DNA of 56,173 bases. Origin: Maritimibacter sp. (GTDB taxonomy: Bacteria > Pseudomonadota > Alphaproteobacteria > Rhodobacterales > Rhodobacteraceae). Location of the stretch: the NCBI GenBank assembly GCA_002701395.1, contig NZVC01000039.1:1-56173 (forward strand), read 5' to 3'. The position numbers and the translations under genes are program-made. Under the pieces are notes generated by a model. That model saw nothing but the letters and a program-made list of their open reading frames with translations, had not been told where the DNA came from and searched no databases. Positions 45,235 through 53,618 of this stretch are shown one piece after another. Positions within the stretch are counted from its first letter, which is position 1. The number at the start of each line of letters is the position of its first letter.

Positions 45235-46533
45235 TCAGACATAGCGGTTGACGATGTTCTCAAGGATTTCCTGCTTGCCCGAACGCGGCTGCGGATCGAT
45301 GCCCTCTGCCTCGACCTTCGCGGCGATGGTGGCAAGATCGGACGACAAAAGCTCGGTCGAGGCGGGCGTTTTCCATCCGGCATAGCGCTCGCGGCGCATC
45401 GTCTCCAGCGCGCCGTCCTCCAGCATCCGCGCCGCCGCCTTCAGGCCACGGGCGCAAACGTCCATCGCGCCGGCATGGGCGGCCAGCAGGTCCTCGGGGT
45501 CCAGCGACTGGCGCCGCAGCTTGGCGTCGAAGTTGGTGCCGCCGGTCTTGAACCCGCCGCCGCGCAGGATCTCGTAATAGGCCAGCGCGACCTCGGGGAC
45601 GTTGTTCGGGAACTGATCGGTGTCCCAGCCGGACTGATAGTCGTTGCGGTTCATGTCGATCGACCCGAACACCCCCAGCGCGTTGGCCAGTGCGATCTCG
45701 TGCTCGAAGCTGTGCCCGGCAAGGATGGCGTGGCCCTGCTCGATGTTCAGCTTGACCTCGGTCTCCAGCCCATACCGTTGCAGGAAGCCGAACACCGTCG
45801 CCACGTCATAGTCGTACTGGTGCTTGGTCGGCTCTTACGGCTTCGGCTCGATCAGGATGGTGCCCTTGAAGCCGATCTTGTGCTTGTAGTCGACGACCAT
45901 CGACAGGAAGCGGGCCATATGGTCCATCTCGGCCTTCAGGTCGGAGTTCAGCAGGGTCTCGTACCCCTCGCGCCCGCCCCACAGCACATAGTTCTGCCCG
46001 CCCAGCCGGTGCGTCGCATCCATGCAGTTTTTCACCGTCGCCGCCGACCACGCGAACACATCCGGGTCGGGGTTGGTGGCGGCGCCGGACATGAAGCGGC
46101 GGTGCGAGAACAGGTTCGCCGTGCCCCAAAGAAGCTTCGTCTTGGACGTCGCCATCTTGCGTTCGAAGATGCCGATGATCTCTTCGAAGTTCTTCCGGCT
46201 TTCGGCAAAGCTGGCGCCTTCGGGGCGGATGTCGGCGTCGTGGAAACAGAAGAACGGCACGCCCAGCAGATCGAACATCTCAAACGCCGCTTCGGCCTTC
46301 AGCCGCGCGCCTTCCATCGTGTCCGGAAACCACGGCCGGTCGAACGTCTGGCCGCCGAACGGGTCGCCACCGGGCCACGCGAAACTGTGCCAGTAGGCGA
46401 CAGCGAACCGCAGGTGATCCTCCAGCCGCTTGCCCATCACGACCTCGTCCGGGTCATAGTGGCGATAGGCCAGTCCGGTCGCGTCGGGGGCGTAGGTCAG
46501 GGGCGCGGCGTCCCCGAAAAATCCGGTGGTCAC
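45235..46533 (-). pseudogene. xylA: Xylose isomerase gene interrupted by an in-frame TAA
   Basis: From GTG 46533 (GAGGAGG nine bases before) the frame encodes xylose isomerase up to [11 protein letters not shown] (232 residues), then TAA at 45837-45835, then continues in the same frame with [18 protein letters not shown] to the proper end at 45235. Family members read [19 protein letters not shown], so a conserved Gln codon has become a stop (CAA to TAA is one change). Catalytic His98/Asp101 and metal ligand Glu229 are before the stop; the other metal ligands (NIEQGHA, ..[17 protein letters not shown]) are after it and intact. Without readthrough the product is inactive. The lack of further decay means a recent mutation or a sequencing error. 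Confidence 0.88.
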
Positions 46534-46542
46534 GTTCGGGGT

Positions 46543-46565
46543 CCTCCTCAGAATCCTGCAGGAGG
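46543..46565 (-). promoter_or_regulatory. Hairpin covering the xylA ribosome binding site
   Basis: On the minus strand CCTCCT (46565-46560) can pair with AGGAGG (46548-46543), which is the Shine-Dalgarno sequence of xylA, with an 11-base loop. In this state ribosome access would be reduced. It may be a simple translational brake; no ligand-binding structure is seen. Confidence 0.4.
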
Positions 46566-46695
46566 CGGCGCTTTCACCGATCCCTTCGGTGGTGTGCCGT
46601 GACGTCCTCCCGCGCGAAGCCTGACGCGGCGGGGCAGGGGCGTCAAACCGTTTCTGCCCCCCTTGCGCACCGCGCTGATCGGGGCTGGCGGGGGG

Positions 46696-47541
46696 CTATC
46701 CGGCCAGCGCCTCCCACGCGCCGGGAACGACCCGGTCGGCGGTGTCCTTCAGGCGCAAAAGCCGGATGTCCAACTCCATCAGCGGGCCCGCGCCCGCGTG
46801 CTGCACAAGGCGTCCGGCGCGCAGGTCGGTCTCGACCATCGACAGCGGCAGCCACGCGACGCCCATGCCCTGCGTGGCAAGGCAGTATGCCGTCTGGACG
46901 TCGGCGGTTTCGGCGACGGGGACCGATTTCGGCCGTTCGCCGCTGCGGTACAAGGCGCCCGCAAGGAAGGTGTCCGGCGCGTACTCGATCACCCGCGGCG
47001 ACCCGGGGCGGGTCAGGTGACTGGGGGTGCAGACGGGGGCGAAGGTTTCCTGCCCGATGGTACGCGCAAGGAACCCAGCGCGGGCATCCGCCCCGGCCTG
47101 ATCATAGGCCACCAGCAGGTCCGCCTTCTGCGACAGCAGATCCAGCAGGCCGCCGTCGCGGTCGCAGGCAATCAGGCGCACCGGGCCGAAGCCGCGCTTG
47201 CCCAGATCCTTGGTCAGTTGCGGCGCAATACTGGCCGCCAGATCGGTCTGGCAGGCCACCGTAATCGCCCGCGTGTTCGAAACCACGGGCCGCGTCAACG
47301 TTTCGCGCAGACAGCGCATCTCTGCCATGAGACGGCGCATCTGGGTCTCCTGCTCGCGCAGCGCGCGCCGCAGGGCAACGGGTTTGGAGCCCCGGTCAAA
47401 AAGCTCCACACCAAGCAGGTCCTCGATGGCGGCGATGCGCCGGGTGAAGGTGGACCTGTTCACGCAACGCCGGTCCGCCGCCCCCGAGAAGGAGCCGGTA
47501 TCCAGCACTGCCACTACGTCTTCAAGCCAATCGTGTTGCAT
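46696..47541 (-). CDS. LysR-family transcriptional regulator of the xylose locus
   Basis: A protein of 281 residues from ATG 47541. The helix-turn-helix is GSFSGAADRRCVNRSTFTRRIAAIEDLLGVELFDRGSKPVAL (about residues 15-58); the effector domain runs from ITVACQTDLAASIAPQL to the end, with QTAYCLATQGMGVAWLPLSMVETDL typical of the family. It lies between the GH43 gene and xylA in the same orientation. Several GTTGCAA-type palindromes upstream probably mediate autoregulation. Being embedded in the locus, it likely senses a sugar or its metabolite, although LysR control of xylose genes is not the usual arrangement (XylR of ROK or LacI type). Confidence 0.85.
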   Translation of the reverse strand: MQHDWLEDVVAVLDTGSFSGAADRRCVNRSTFTRRIAAIEDLLGVELFDRGSKPVALRRALREQETQMRRLMAEMRCLRETLTRPVVSNTRAITVACQTDLAASIAPQLTKDLGKRGFGPVRLIACDRDGGLLDLLSQKADLLVAYDQAGADARAGFLARTIGQETFAPVCTPSHLTRPGSPRVIEYAPDTFLAGALYRSGERPKSVPVAETADVQTAYCLATQGMGVAWLPLSMVETDLRAGRLVQHAGAGPLMELDIRLLRLKDTADRVVPGAWEALAG

Positions 47542-47570
47542 GACCCTGCGATAAGCGGCGGCGCCCGCGT

Positions 47571-47631
47571 GTTGCAAGACTTGCAACTCGTAGGCGGTAA
47601 ATCACCTACCTAGTTGCAGAATGTGCGCAAC
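47571..47631. promoter_or_regulatory. LysR control region with GTTGC palindromes
   Basis: GTTGCAAGACTTGCAAC (47571-47587) is a perfect 8-bp palindrome around A. A second, GTTGC-N9-GCAAC at 47613-47631, has the T-N11-A form usual for LysR operators, and GTAGG/CCTAC arms lie between them. All are 30-90 bases upstream of the LysR start, so autoregulation is likely. Confidence 0.55.
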
Positions 47632-47684
47632 AATCCGCCTATGCGCGCCGTTTTGGCGATTTCGGGTGTGACGGGAAGATGGCC

Positions 47685-49289
47685 TTAGCTTGGCGCCTTC
47701 GGGGTGTAGGAGAAATGCGCGAATCGTGCCTCGCGCCCCAGCCCGCTGATGTCGAAGGCCATCATCCCCACGAACGCCCCGGTGAACGAGCCATGCTCGC
47801 CCCGACCGCCTTCGTCCGAGATCACCGCGGCGTCCAGCACCGGCCCGATCTTGTGCCAGTCACCCCCCTGTCGCCATGCGAACTGCTGTTCGGCATGATC
47901 GATCGTCACCCGCATCTCGACCGGTCCGTCTTCCACCGGCACCGGATCGCCGACCATCTCAATCCCGCCGTCGGGGAAGTTGCCGGGACAGGACATGACA
48001 ACCAGCGCGCGGCCCGCGTCGGGGTCTTGCGTGACCAGCAGGGCGTGGAACTTGTAGCGGTTGTAATAGGTCGTCAGCCCGGCGTTCTGTTGATAGGTCA
48101 GCGGGTCGAAATCCACCTCTGTCTCGGCGGTATAGGCGAAATGTTCCTGCCGGCGGGCGACCAGCGCCTGCTCGAACCACGACCCGGGGCTTTCCCGTCC
48201 GATCAGGACCAGCCCATCGTCCAGTCGAAAGATCCGGTCGGTGGCGGGGGTCCGCAGCCACTGGAATTCGGGCGGAAGGGCAGAGCCGGCGAAGTGCGTC
48301 TTCGACGGCGCGGGCGACGGGGCGCTGGCATCGGTGGGGCCGGGCAGCTCGGTGCGGGGCAACATCCCGCCGTCCTCCAGCCACAGCCAGTCGTCGCGCC
48401 AGACCACCCGTTCGATCCCGGTCTCGCGGCCCAGCGGGCAGAACCGCCCCGACCCGTCGGGCCCGGCAATCGGGCGGCCCATCAGGAAGGTGTGGTATCC
48501 CTGTCCATCGGGCGTCTCGACATACTGCCCATGCCCGGTGCGCTGGATCGGGTGGTCGGGTGCGTCGCGGGTCGAGATCAGGTGTTTCTGCGGATGCGTT
48601 TCGTATGGGCCCCAGATGTCGCGGCTGCGCGCCATCGTCACCGCGTGATCATAGCCCGTGCCGCCCTCGGCCACGGTCAGATAGTACCAGTCGCCGCGTT
48701 TGAAGATGTGCGGACCCTCGGTCAGGCCCCGGTCGGTGCCGTCATAGATCTTGCGCATCGGCCCCGTCAGGCCGCCGTCGGGCGTCCATTCCTGCAACAG
48801 GATGCCGTCAAAGCTGGCGTGTTTCGGGTTGCCGCCGGTGCCCCGGCCCCGGTGGTTCCACTGCAGCACCATGAAATACGTCGTACCGTCCGCATCGTGA
48901 AACAACGACGGGTCGAAGCCGTGGTTGCAGACGAACCAAGGATCGGTCCAGTCGCCGTCGATCGTCTCGCAGGTGGTGATGTAGTTGGGCGCGTCCTTGA
49001 ACGACCCGTCGTAGCGTTTCACGTCGGTGTACACGAGCCAGAAGCGTCCGTCGGAATAGGACAGGCAGGGCGCCCAGATGCCGCAGCTGTCGGGATTGCC
49101 GCGCATGTCCAAGAGGCCCGCGCGGTTCAGCGGGCGGGCGACCAGCGTCCAGTTCACAAGGTCGCGCGAATGATGGATCTGCACGCCCGGATACCATTCG
49201 AAGGTCGAGGTCGCGATGTAATAGTCGTCGCCCACCCGGCAGATCGACGGATCGGGGTTGAACCCCGGCAGGATCGGGTTGGGGATCAT
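47685..49289 (-). CDS. xynB: GH43 beta-xylosidase
   Basis: A protein of 534 residues; GAGGAGGCGCGC precedes ATG 49289. The five-bladed GH43 domain has the catalytic base Asp13 (GFNPDPSI), the pKa modulator Asp126 (GFDPSLF) and the acid Glu191 (LTEGPHIF), which matches the spacing of the Selenomonas-type beta-xylosidase (14/127/186). A C-terminal beta-sandwich of about 200 residues (from EFQWLRTP) follows, as in that subgroup. There is no signal peptide, so it acts in the cytoplasm and splits imported xylo-oligosaccharides to xylose for XylA. The start is preceded by two tandem palindromes at 49322-49374. Confidence 0.92.
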   Translation of the reverse strand: MIPNPILPGFNPDPSICRVGDDYYIATSTFEWYPGVQIHHSRDLVNWTLVARPLNRAGLLDMRGNPDSCGIWAPCLSYSDGRFWLVYTDVKRYDGSFKDAPNYITTCETIDGDWTDPWFVCNHGFDPSLFHDADGTTYFMVLQWNHRGRGTGGNPKHASFDGILLQEWTPDGGLTGPMRKIYDGTDRGLTEGPHIFKRGDWYYLTVAEGGTGYDHAVTMARSRDIWGPYETHPQKHLISTRDAPDHPIQRTGHGQYVETPDGQGYHTFLMGRPIAGPDGSGRFCPLGRETGIERVVWRDDWLWLEDGGMLPRTELPGPTDASAPSPAPSKTHFAGSALPPEFQWLRTPATDRIFRLDDGLVLIGRESPGSWFEQALVARRQEHFAYTAETEVDFDPLTYQQNAGLTTYYNRYKFHALLVTQDPDAGRALVVMSCPGNFPDGGIEMVGDPVPVEDGPVEMRVTIDHAEQQFAWRQGGDWHKIGPVLDAAVISDEGGRGEHGSFTGAFVGMMAFDISGLGREARFAHFSYTPKAPS

Positions 49290-49321
49290 GCGCGCCTCCT
49301 CTCGCGTGTGACCGGCTGGGG

Positions 49322-49351
49322 GCGGCACGATCTACTAACAAATCGTGCCGC
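49322..49351. promoter_or_regulatory. Perfect inverted repeat upstream of the GH43 gene
   Basis: GCGGCACGAT and ATCGTGCCGC form 10-bp arms with a 10-base loop, 33 bases before the GH43 start. It may be a hairpin in the mRNA leader or a terminator between the aldo/keto reductase and GH43 genes. Confidence 0.55.
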
Positions 49352-49352
49352 G

Positions 49353-49374
49353 CAGAATTTTCTGGAAAATTCTG
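49353..49374. promoter_or_regulatory. 22-bp perfect A+T-rich palindrome, candidate sugar-repressor operator
   Basis: CAGAATTTTC and GAAAATTCTG flank TG, perfect over 22 bases, and lie next to the first inverted repeat in the 100-base gap between the two genes. The A+T-rich dyad is unlike its surroundings and looks like a protein binding site. Confidence 0.55.
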
Positions 49375-49389
49375 TTGCGTCGCGGCCTC

Positions 49390-50439
49390 CTACCGCTCCG
49401 CAGCCCCTTCGGTGGTTTCCGACGACTTCGCCCAAAGGTTGATCTTCTCCTCGTCGGCATAGTCGTCGATCAGTTTCAGCTCGCTTTCCGTGAACTCGAG
49501 GTTGCCGACCGCGCCAACGCAGTCTTCCACCTGGCTGGGCTTCGACGCGCCGATCAGGGCCGAGGTGATGCCACCGCCGCGAAGCACCCACGCGATCGCC
49601 ATCTGCGCCAGCGTCTGCCCGCGTGCCTCGGCGATTTCGTTCAGCTTGCGGATGTTCTCGACCGCGTGTTCCGACAGCATGTTCGGGTTCAGCGACTTGC
49701 CCTGCGTGGCGCGCGACCCTTCGGGGATGCCACCAAGATACTTCTTCGTCAGCATCCCCTGCGCCAGCGGGGTGAACGCGATGGACCCGATGCCAAGCTC
49801 GGTCAGCGTGTCCTTCAGCCCGTCGCGTTCCACCCAGCGGTTCAGCATGTTGTAGCTGGGCTGGTGGAGAAGGCAGGGCGTGCCCAGATCCTTCAGGATC
49901 GCCGCCGCTTCACGGGTGCGCTGGGCGTTGTAGGACGAGATGCCGACATACAACGCCTTGCCGGCGCGCACGATGGCGTCCAGCGCACCCATCGTTTCCT
50001 CCAGCGGCGTGTCCGGGTCGAAACGGTGCGAATAGAAGATGTCGACGTAATCGACCCCCATCCGTTTCAGCGACTGGTCACAGGACGCCATCACGTACTT
50101 GCGCGAGCCCCACTCGCCATAGGGGCCGTCCCACATCAGATAGCCCGCCTTCGACGAGATGATCAGTTCGTCCCGGTATCCCGCGAAGTCGGTCTTCAGA
50201 ATGTCGCCGAACGCCTCTTCGGCGCTGCCGGGGGGCGGGCCGTAGTTGTTGGCAAGGTCGAAATGGGTGATCCCGTTGTCGAACGCGGTGCGGCAGATGT
50301 CGCGCTTGGTCTGGTGCGGCGTGTCGTGGCCAAAGTTGTGCCACAGCCCCAGCGAGATCGCTGGCAATTTCAGGCCGGATGCGCCGCAGCGGCGATAGAC
50401 CATCCGGTCATAACGGGTCTCGGAGGGGCGGTAGCTCAT
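49390..50439 (-). CDS. Aldo/keto reductase, YghZ (L-glyceraldehyde 3-phosphate reductase) type
   Basis: A protein of 349 residues, the length of the AKR14/YghZ group. YDRMVYRRCGASGLKLPAISLGLWHNFG, THFDLANNYGPPPGSAEEAFG with Asp and Tyr of the tetrad, ISSKAGYLMWDGPYGEWGSRKY (Lys) and DIFYSHRFDPDTPLEETM (His) are all diagnostic. YghZ-type enzymes reduce L-glyceraldehyde 3-phosphate and other aldehydes with NADPH. Here it is in a sugar-catabolic operon starting 4 bases after the Gfo/Idh/MocA gene, so a sugar or sugar-derived aldehyde is a likely substrate. Confidence 0.92.
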   Translation of the reverse strand: MSYRPSETRYDRMVYRRCGASGLKLPAISLGLWHNFGHDTPHQTKRDICRTAFDNGITHFDLANNYGPPPGSAEEAFGDILKTDFAGYRDELIISSKAGYLMWDGPYGEWGSRKYVMASCDQSLKRMGVDYVDIFYSHRFDPDTPLEETMGALDAIVRAGKALYVGISSYNAQRTREAAAILKDLGTPCLLHQPSYNMLNRWVERDGLKDTLTELGIGSIAFTPLAQGMLTKKYLGGIPEGSRATQGKSLNPNMLSEHAVENIRKLNEIAEARGQTLAQMAIAWVLRGGGITSALIGASKPSQVEDCVGAVGNLEFTESELKLIDDYADEEKINLWAKSSETTEGAAER

Positions 50440-50443
50440 GGGA

Positions 50444-51583
50444 TCAGTCCTTCAGCAGTTTTGCGGCGGCCTCCGGTCCCAGCGCGTCGGGGCGAGCGCA
50501 GGTTGTGGTCAGATCGACCCACTGGCCGGTCTCGCCCGCGCGAAGGATAGAGGTCATGACGTCCACCGCGTGCAGCGAAAGATCCAGCGAACAGCGGTGG
50601 TCGCGTCCATCCATAATGGCCTCGGCCATGTCGGCAAGCCCCGACGCCCGGTAATTCGCCAGCGGGCCGTGGCTGGGGTGCTCTTGGTTCGGTCGCCCGA
50701 ACGGGTGATCCCAAGGCGCAAGCGGCGCGATTGCCCCGTCGCGCCCCGCGTGTTCGACCGTGCCGCCGAAAAAGTTCGGATCGGGCAGGAACAGCGAGCC
50801 CTCGGTGCCGTACAGCTCCATCGGCTGGTGCCGGTGGGCCCAGACATCCCAACTGGCCGAGAAGGTGATCGTCGCGCGGGACGCGAAATCCAGCAGCGCG
50901 TGGATGTTGGTCGGCGTCGCCACCGGGATCTCCTCGCCCCGTCGCGGACCCTCGGTCAGGATGGTGCGCGTCGGCGTGGCCGACGTGGCCAGCGACGCCA
51001 CCCGCTTCACCGGCCCCAGAAGCTGGACAAGGTTCGTGATGTAATAGGGGCCGACGTCCAGCACTGGCCCGGCACCGGGCTGGAAGAAGAAATCGGGGTT
51101 CGGATGCCAATGCTCCATCCCGTGGCTCATCACGGCGGCGGACCCGGCGGTGATCTCTCCGACCAGCCCCTCGTCCAGCCGCGCGCGGGCCAGCTGATGC
51201 GCCCCGCCAAGGAAAGTGTCGGGCGCCGAACCCACCCGCAGCCCGGCCGTGCCGGCGATGGCGCGCAGGTCCTCGCCCTCGTCCAGCGTCAGCACGAAGG
51301 GCTTTTCCGAATAGACGTGCTTGCCCGCCTGCAACGCCTGTTTCGAGATCGCGTAATGCGCCTCGGGGATGGTGAGGTTGACGACCACGTCGATCTCGTC
51401 CGAGCCGAACAGATCCTCGACCGACAGCGCCTTGACGCCGAATTCGTCGGCACGTTTGCGTGCGGCCTCCATGTTGATGTCGGCCACCGCGCGAACCTCC
51501 AGCGCGTGGAACAGCGGGGACAGCTTCAGGTAGGCGGTCGAGATGTTGCCGCACCCGACGATGCCGATGCCAAGCTTGCTCAT
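50444..51583 (-). CDS. Gfo/Idh/MocA-family sugar dehydrogenase
   Basis: A protein of 379 residues. The N-terminal Rossmann domain begins MSKLGIGIVGCGNISTAYL; VVVNLTIPEAHYAISKQALQAGKHVYSEKPFVLTLDEG carries the EKP motif with the catalytic lysine. The C-terminal alpha/beta domain contains GPVLDVGPYYITNLVQLLGPVKRV, with the conserved Asp and a Tyr in place of the usual His. Substrates in the family are sugars, inositols and sugar acids. Its neighbour, a TIM-barrel isomerase gene, ends 12 bases upstream; the pair resembles catabolic sugar oxidation modules such as the Thu system of rhizobia (inference). Confidence 0.9.
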   Translation of the reverse strand: MSKLGIGIVGCGNISTAYLKLSPLFHALEVRAVADINMEAARKRADEFGVKALSVEDLFGSDEIDVVVNLTIPEAHYAISKQALQAGKHVYSEKPFVLTLDEGEDLRAIAGTAGLRVGSAPDTFLGGAHQLARARLDEGLVGEITAGSAAVMSHGMEHWHPNPDFFFQPGAGPVLDVGPYYITNLVQLLGPVKRVASLATSATPTRTILTEGPRRGEEIPVATPTNIHALLDFASRATITFSASWDVWAHRHQPMELYGTEGSLFLPDPNFFGGTVEHAGRDGAIAPLAPWDHPFGRPNQEHPSHGPLANYRASGLADMAEAIMDGRDHRCSLDLSLHAVDVMTSILRAGETGQWVDLTTTCARPDALGPEAAAKLLKD

Positions 51584-51595
51584 GTGTCGTGACCC

Positions 51596-52342
51596 CTAAA
51601 GTGTCTTCGCGGCGGCCAGCGAGCGGCGGGCGAAGCGCGCCGGGTCGCTGGGGTTGTCGTGTTCCATCACGAAGTACTGGCAGGGCGTCCGGCGCAGCGC
51701 GGTCATAATCGTGGGCCAGTCCATCGTCCCGTGACCCACGTCCGCCCAGCCGTCCTCGTCCTCGCATTCGCCATCCGGGGCGATGTCCTTGATGTGCGCG
51801 GCATACAGCCGGTCGCCGTATTTCTCGATCCAGTCCAGCGGGTCCTGTCCGCCCACGACCGCCCACGCCACATCGAATTCAAGCGCCAGCGGGCCGCCCT
51901 GCAGGATCAGGTCCAACGGCGTCTCGGCGCTGTCGATCTCGGCGAACTCGAAAGCGTGGTTGTGCCAGCCGAAGGTCAGCCCGGCGTCCTGCACCGGCTT
52001 GCCGATCCGGGCCAGCACGCGGCCCAGCTCTGCCCACCCGGCGGCGTCCTTCACACGCTCCTCCGGGCCGACCGCCGGCACGAAGACCCCCTTCATCCCC
52101 AGCACGGTCGCGATCTCCAGCACCCGGCTGGGCTCGTCCCGCACCATCTCAAGGCTGAAATGGCCGGTGGGCATGGTCAGGCCGTTGCCGTCAAGCTCGG
52201 CCTTCAGGTCTCCGACATCGGCCTCGGCGAACAGCCCGCCGTAGCCCTCCACCTGCGTATAGCCCAGCTCGCCAAGCATCTTCAGCGTGTCGGACAGGGG
52301 GTGATGTCGTGACGAATACAGCTGATAGGAAAAATCGGTCAT
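51596..52342 (-). CDS. Sugar phosphate isomerase/epimerase-family TIM barrel
   Basis: A protein of 248 residues. It has the AP-endonuclease-2-type barrel of xylose-isomerase-like proteins, with metal-binding segments WHNHAFEF (His/Glu), LALEFDVAWAV (Glu/Asp), YAAHIKDIAP (His/Asp) and YFVMEHDNPSD (Glu) in the right order. Family members include 3-dehydroshikimate dehydratases, tagatose epimerases and 3-keto-sugar hydrolases or isomerases. Lying directly before a Gfo/Idh/MocA gene, it may act on a keto-sugar made by that dehydrogenase. The ABC ATPase gene is 72 bases upstream. Confidence 0.88.
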   Translation of the reverse strand: MTDFSYQLYSSRHHPLSDTLKMLGELGYTQVEGYGGLFAEADVGDLKAELDGNGLTMPTGHFSLEMVRDEPSRVLEIATVLGMKGVFVPAVGPEERVKDAAGWAELGRVLARIGKPVQDAGLTFGWHNHAFEFAEIDSAETPLDLILQGGPLALEFDVAWAVVGGQDPLDWIEKYGDRLYAAHIKDIAPDGECEDEDGWADVGHGTMDWPTIMTALRRTPCQYFVMEHDNPSDPARFARRSLAAAKTL

Positions 52343-52414
52343 GGTGCTGTCCTTTCTTGAAGACCGGACGACGACGTCCGGCCGTTGTCTAAATCGCTGC
52401 GTCCGGCGCGCGCG

Positions 52415-53494
52415 CTACAGCCGCAGTTCGGTGTCCTTGCCAAACAGCGATCCGCGCGCCGCGTCGAAGCCGATGGTCATGCGGTCGCCGGTGGCCACCT
52501 TGTGCTGTCCATCAAGGTTGAAATGGAACGGCTGCCCCGCAAGCGTGGTCCAGACCAGCGTGTCGGCGCCCATCGGCTCGAACAGTTCGACGGTGATCTC
52601 CTGCCGGAACGATTTGCCCGCGGCCAGCTCGCCGGACACGACGTGCTCGGGCCGGATGCCCAGCCACGCGGGCCCCCACCGCACACCCTCGGCCCAGCCA
52701 TAGCCGTCCAGCGGGATGGTGGTGTCGGCCGCGATAAATCCGCGCTCGGTGACCGTGCCGTCCAGGAAATTCATCGCCGGAGACCCGATGAACTCGGCCA
52801 CGTACTTGGTGCGCGGCCGGTTATAGATCTCGTCGGGCGAGCCAAGCTGCTGGATCGCGCCGCTGCGCATGATGGCGATCCGATCCGCCAGCGTCATCGC
52901 CTCGATCTGGTCGTGGGTGACGTAGATCATCGTGTTCCGCAGTTTCTGGTGCAGCCGCTTGATCTCGACCCGCAGATCGGCGCGCAGCTTGGCGTCGAGG
53001 TTCGACAATGGCTCGTCGAACAGGAAAACGTCGACGTCCCGCACCAGCGCCCGCCCGATGGCGACGCGCTGGCGCTGGCCGCCGGACAGGGCGGCGGGCT
53101 TGCGGTCCAGAAGCGGCTCGATCTGAAGGATGCCGGCGGCGCGGGCGACGCGCTCTTCGATCTCGGCCTTCGGGATGCGCGCGTTCTTCAGCCCGAAGGA
53201 CAGGTTCCCCTTCACCGTCATCTGCGGGTACAGGGCATAGCTTTGGAACACCATGCCGATGCCGCGCTGGCTGGGCTCGGCCCATGTCACGTTCCGGTCC
53301 TTGATGAAAATCTGCCCGCCCGTGATGTCCAAGAGCCCCGCGATGCAGTTCAGCAGCGTGGACTTGCCGCAGCCCGACGCGCCCAGAAGCACAAGGAACT
53401 CGCCCTCTGGGATCTCCAGCGTCAGGTCCTTCAGGACCTCCACCGCGCCGAATGCCAGATCCAGCCCGCGGATCTCTACCGAATTTGCTGTCAC
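52415..53494 (-). CDS. Sugar ABC transporter ATPase (MalK/UgpC-type)
   Basis: A protein of 359 residues from GTG 53494, next to a GGGGGGAGGGG ribosome binding site. Walker A LLGASGCGKST (about 37-47), signature LSGGQRQRVAIGRAL (136-150), Walker B VFLFDEPLSNLD (157-168) and the switch His194 (VTHD) are complete. A C-terminal MOBE/OB domain (from about 235, NFLDGTVTERGF..., WLGIRPEHV) marks the CUT1 group. It powers import through the two permeases encoded at 53619 and 54553. The presence of beta-xylosidase and xylA downstream suggests a xylo-oligosaccharide or other pentose-oligosaccharide substrate. Confidence 0.93.
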   Translation of the reverse strand: MTANSVEIRGLDLAFGAVEVLKDLTLEIPEGEFLVLLGASGCGKSTLLNCIAGLLDITGGQIFIKDRNVTWAEPSQRGIGMVFQSYALYPQMTVKGNLSFGLKNARIPKAEIEERVARAAGILQIEPLLDRKPAALSGGQRQRVAIGRALVRDVDVFLFDEPLSNLDAKLRADLRVEIKRLHQKLRNTMIYVTHDQIEAMTLADRIAIMRSGAIQQLGSPDEIYNRPRTKYVAEFIGSPAMNFLDGTVTERGFIAADTTIPLDGYGWAEGVRWGPAWLGIRPEHVVSGELAAGKSFRQEITVELFEPMGADTLVWTTLAGQPFHFNLDGQHKVATGDRMTIGFDAARGSLFGKDTELRL

Positions 53495-53521
53495 CAGCCC
53501 CTCCCCCCTGCACCGGGGCAA

Positions 53522-53600
53522 CCCCGTCCCCGGCTTCTTCTCTTCTGAAATACCTCGGGGGAACCGCCGCAGGCGGTGGGGGCAGAGCCCCCGACCCGTG
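53522..53600. repeat. Intergenic G+C-rich repeat of Rhodobacteraceae type
   Basis: The 124 bases between ATPase and permease genes contain CTTCTTCTCTTCTGAAATA, CCTCGGGGGAA, the small palindrome CCGCCGCAGGCGG and the hairpin GGGGGCAGAGCCCCC. I recall this arrangement as a frequent intergenic element in Rhodobacteraceae genomes. It can fold into two hairpins and may lower ATPase mRNA relative to the permeases. Only one copy is in the window, so repetition is from memory, not seen. Confidence 0.5.
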
Positions 53601-53618
53601 CCGCCGCGATCCCCCGGC

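Noticed and set aside
45235..46533. Programmed readthrough or recoding of the xylA stop codon
   Set aside because: TAA is the least likely stop to be recoded, no stimulatory structure is obvious after it, and no such recoding is known to me for xylose isomerase. A mutation or a sequencing error is simpler.
47679..49442. A long plus-strand frame opposite the GH43 gene
   Set aside because: The minus strand encodes a full beta-xylosidase with all catalytic residues; the plus frame is a codon-bias shadow.
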